Source: Propioniciclava coleopterorum (GTDB lineage: Bacteria; Actinomycetota; Actinomycetes; Propionibacteriales; Propionibacteriaceae). From it: 64,000 bases of DNA. The notes below the pieces were generated by a model that did not search any database, had not been told where the DNA came from, and was given only the letters and a program-made list of their open reading frames with translations. Each line of letters starts with the position of its first letter. Positions within the stretch are counted from its first letter, which is position 1. The stretch spans positions 2,374,722-2,438,721 of the forward strand of contig NZ_CP049865.1 of NCBI RefSeq assembly GCF_011393335.1, given 5' to 3'. Below are positions 62,697 through 64,000 of this stretch, piece after piece. The position numbers were made by a program, and so were the translations under genes.

Positions 62697-64000
62697 ATGC
62701 CCGGCGAGCGATCGATGGGGGAGTCCGTGACGACGAACACGCAGGCGCGAACAGGGGCGTGGACGCCGCTGCGGCACCGGGTCTTCCTCGCGCTGTGGCT
62801 GGCTCAGCTCGGCTCCAACATCGGCTCCTGGATGCAGACCGTGGGGGGCCAGTGGTTCCTCGTCGAACGCGAGGCCAGCCCCCTGGTGGTCTCCCTGATG
62901 CAGACGGCGAACCTGGGCCCGGCCCTGCTTCTGTCGCTGGTGGCCGGGGTGCTGGCGGACGCCTGGGACCGACGCCGCCTGCTCATCCTCACCAACGTGC
63001 TCGCGGCCGCCGCGTCCATCGGGCTGACCGTCGTCGCCGCGCTCGGGATGCTCGGGGCCGGCGGCCTGCTCGCCTTCACCGTCCTGATCGGCGCGGCGGT
63101 CGCGCTCGGCGCGCCCGCCTGGCAGGCGATCCAGCCGGACCTGGTCCCGCGCGAAGAGATCCCCGCCGCCGCAGCGCTGGGCGGCGTGGGCGTGAACGTG
63201 GCGCGGGCGGTGGGACCCGCGCTGGCCGGCGTTCTCCTGGCGCTGACCACCCCGCGGTCGTGTTCGGCGTCAACGCGGCCAGCTTCGTCGCCACCGCGAT
63301 CGTGCTGCTGCTCTGGCGCTCGTCCCCGGCCGCGCCGCTCCATCCGCAGCCGTTCTGGGCGGCCGTCCGTTCGGGTGGCCGGTACGTGCTTTCGGCCCCG
63401 CGCGTCCAGCGCCTGCTGCTGCGGGCGGCGGTGTTCCTAGTGCCCGCGAGCGCCCTGTGGGCGCTGCTTCCGCTCGTCGCGTCCGGCCGGCTCGGCCTCG
63501 GGGCGAGCGGCTACGGCGTCCTGCTCGGCGTCCTCGGGGTCGGGGCGCTCGCGGGTGTGGCGCTGCTGCCGTGGCTGCGGACGCACCTGTCGCTGGGGGC
63601 GGTGCTCGCGGCGTCTTCCCTCGTGTTCGGGATCGCCACGGCCGGGTCGGCCGTCCTCGGCTACCTCGCGCTGGCGCCGCTGCTCGCTCTCGCCGGCGTC
63701 GCCTGGATCATGACCCTCTCGACGGTCAACGCCGCGTTGCAGCTCACCCTGCCCGCGTGGGTGCGGGCGCGGGGGTTGTCGGTGTACCTGCTCGTCATGA
63801 GCGGATCGCAGGCGGTCGGCGCCGCCGCGTGGGGATGGGTGGCGACGGTCTGGGGCGTCGCGACGACGTTGTACGTGGCCGCTGCGGCGCTGCTGCTGGC
63901 GGCCCTGAGCCTGTGGTGGTGGCCGGTGCTGCCCGGCACGGCCCAACTGCGGCGCGGCATCTCCGAGCGGCTGGTGGACGAGCCGCCCGCCTGGGCCGCA
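62697..64000 (+). CDS. MFS transporter (EntS-like exporter), frameshifted and cut by the window edge
   Basis: The N-terminal part (VFLALWLAQLGSNIGSWMQT, NLGPALLLSLVAGVLADAWD, DRRRLLILTNVLAA) is the EntS/MFS-3-like group, often exporters of siderophores or small molecules. At the CCCC run 63250-63253 one base must be added (expected CCCCC) to continue as PAVVFGVNAASFVATAIVLL ... FLVPASALWALLPLVASGRL. About 430 residues are visible and it runs off the right edge. Start is uncertain among ATG 62697, ATG 62715 and GTG 62727. Confidence 0.85.

Overview
The window is 64 kb of very GC-rich chromosome with dense, often 4-bp-overlapping operons, GTG starts and actinobacterial marker genes (DUF3073, SWIM/DUF6493 pair, [2Fe-2S]-type ferrochelatase, ChdC, DtxR-type iron box). 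Clustering of nearly every heme gene resembles what is known from Propionibacterium, so a member of the Propionibacteriales/Propionibacteriaceae is the best guess. That placement is inference; no rRNA or marker phylogeny was possible.

Layout. 0-5 kb: end of purF, purM, a DUF3073 protein, an alpha/beta hydrolase, tRNA-Phe, tRNA-Asp and tRNA-Glu with promoters and terminators, and the exonuclease VII genes xseA/xseB. 5-10 kb: a 20-bp tandem repeat array beside a regulator remnant, then a TPP-riboswitch-controlled ykoFEDC-type thiamine-precursor ECF transporter. 10-18 kb: ispH, a VTC-domain/DUF4956 pair, a large Ala/Pro-rich protein, flotillin plus NfeD, and an AlkZ-like DNA glycosylase. 18-31 kb: a complete C5 plus coproporphyrin-dependent heme pathway (hemL, hemB, fused hemCD, cgoX, hemE on the minus strand; hemA, cpfC, chdC on the plus strand), interrupted by a putP-like symporter. 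31-47 kb: HAD phosphatase, methyltransferase, hydrolase, SDR, ilvA, rmuC, an operon of GH35 beta-galactosidase, SWIM and DUF6493 proteins, M18 aminopeptidase, ZIP transporter and a baeRF-like protein. 47.5-53.7 kb: a LacI-controlled sugar operon (binding protein, two permeases, GH1 beta-glucosidase, LacI) with two palindromic operators and no ATPase gene. 53.7-57.6 kb: osmC, ychF, then lower-GC DNA flanked by degenerate copies of the ychF 3' end, which looks like an integration scar; after it comes an iron-regulated siderophore-interacting protein gene broken by an in-frame TGA. 57.7-64 kb: a small kinase, a run of small SUKH/immunity-like genes, an AlkD-like HEAT protein and an MFS exporter that leaves the window.

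How the genes work together. The heme genes form one pathway from glutamyl-tRNA to heme b, ending with CgoX, CpfC and ChdC. The sugar operon imports a saccharide, probably a beta-glucoside, and hydrolyses it inside the cell, with LacI closing the loop. The yko genes import HMP or thiamine under TPP feedback.

A caution for every reader: at least ten single-base deletions, almost all in C/G runs of four where five are needed, break nine otherwise well-conserved genes, including purM, xseA and rmuC. They look like consensus (sequencing) errors, not real pseudogenes, and the affected genes are annotated across the break.
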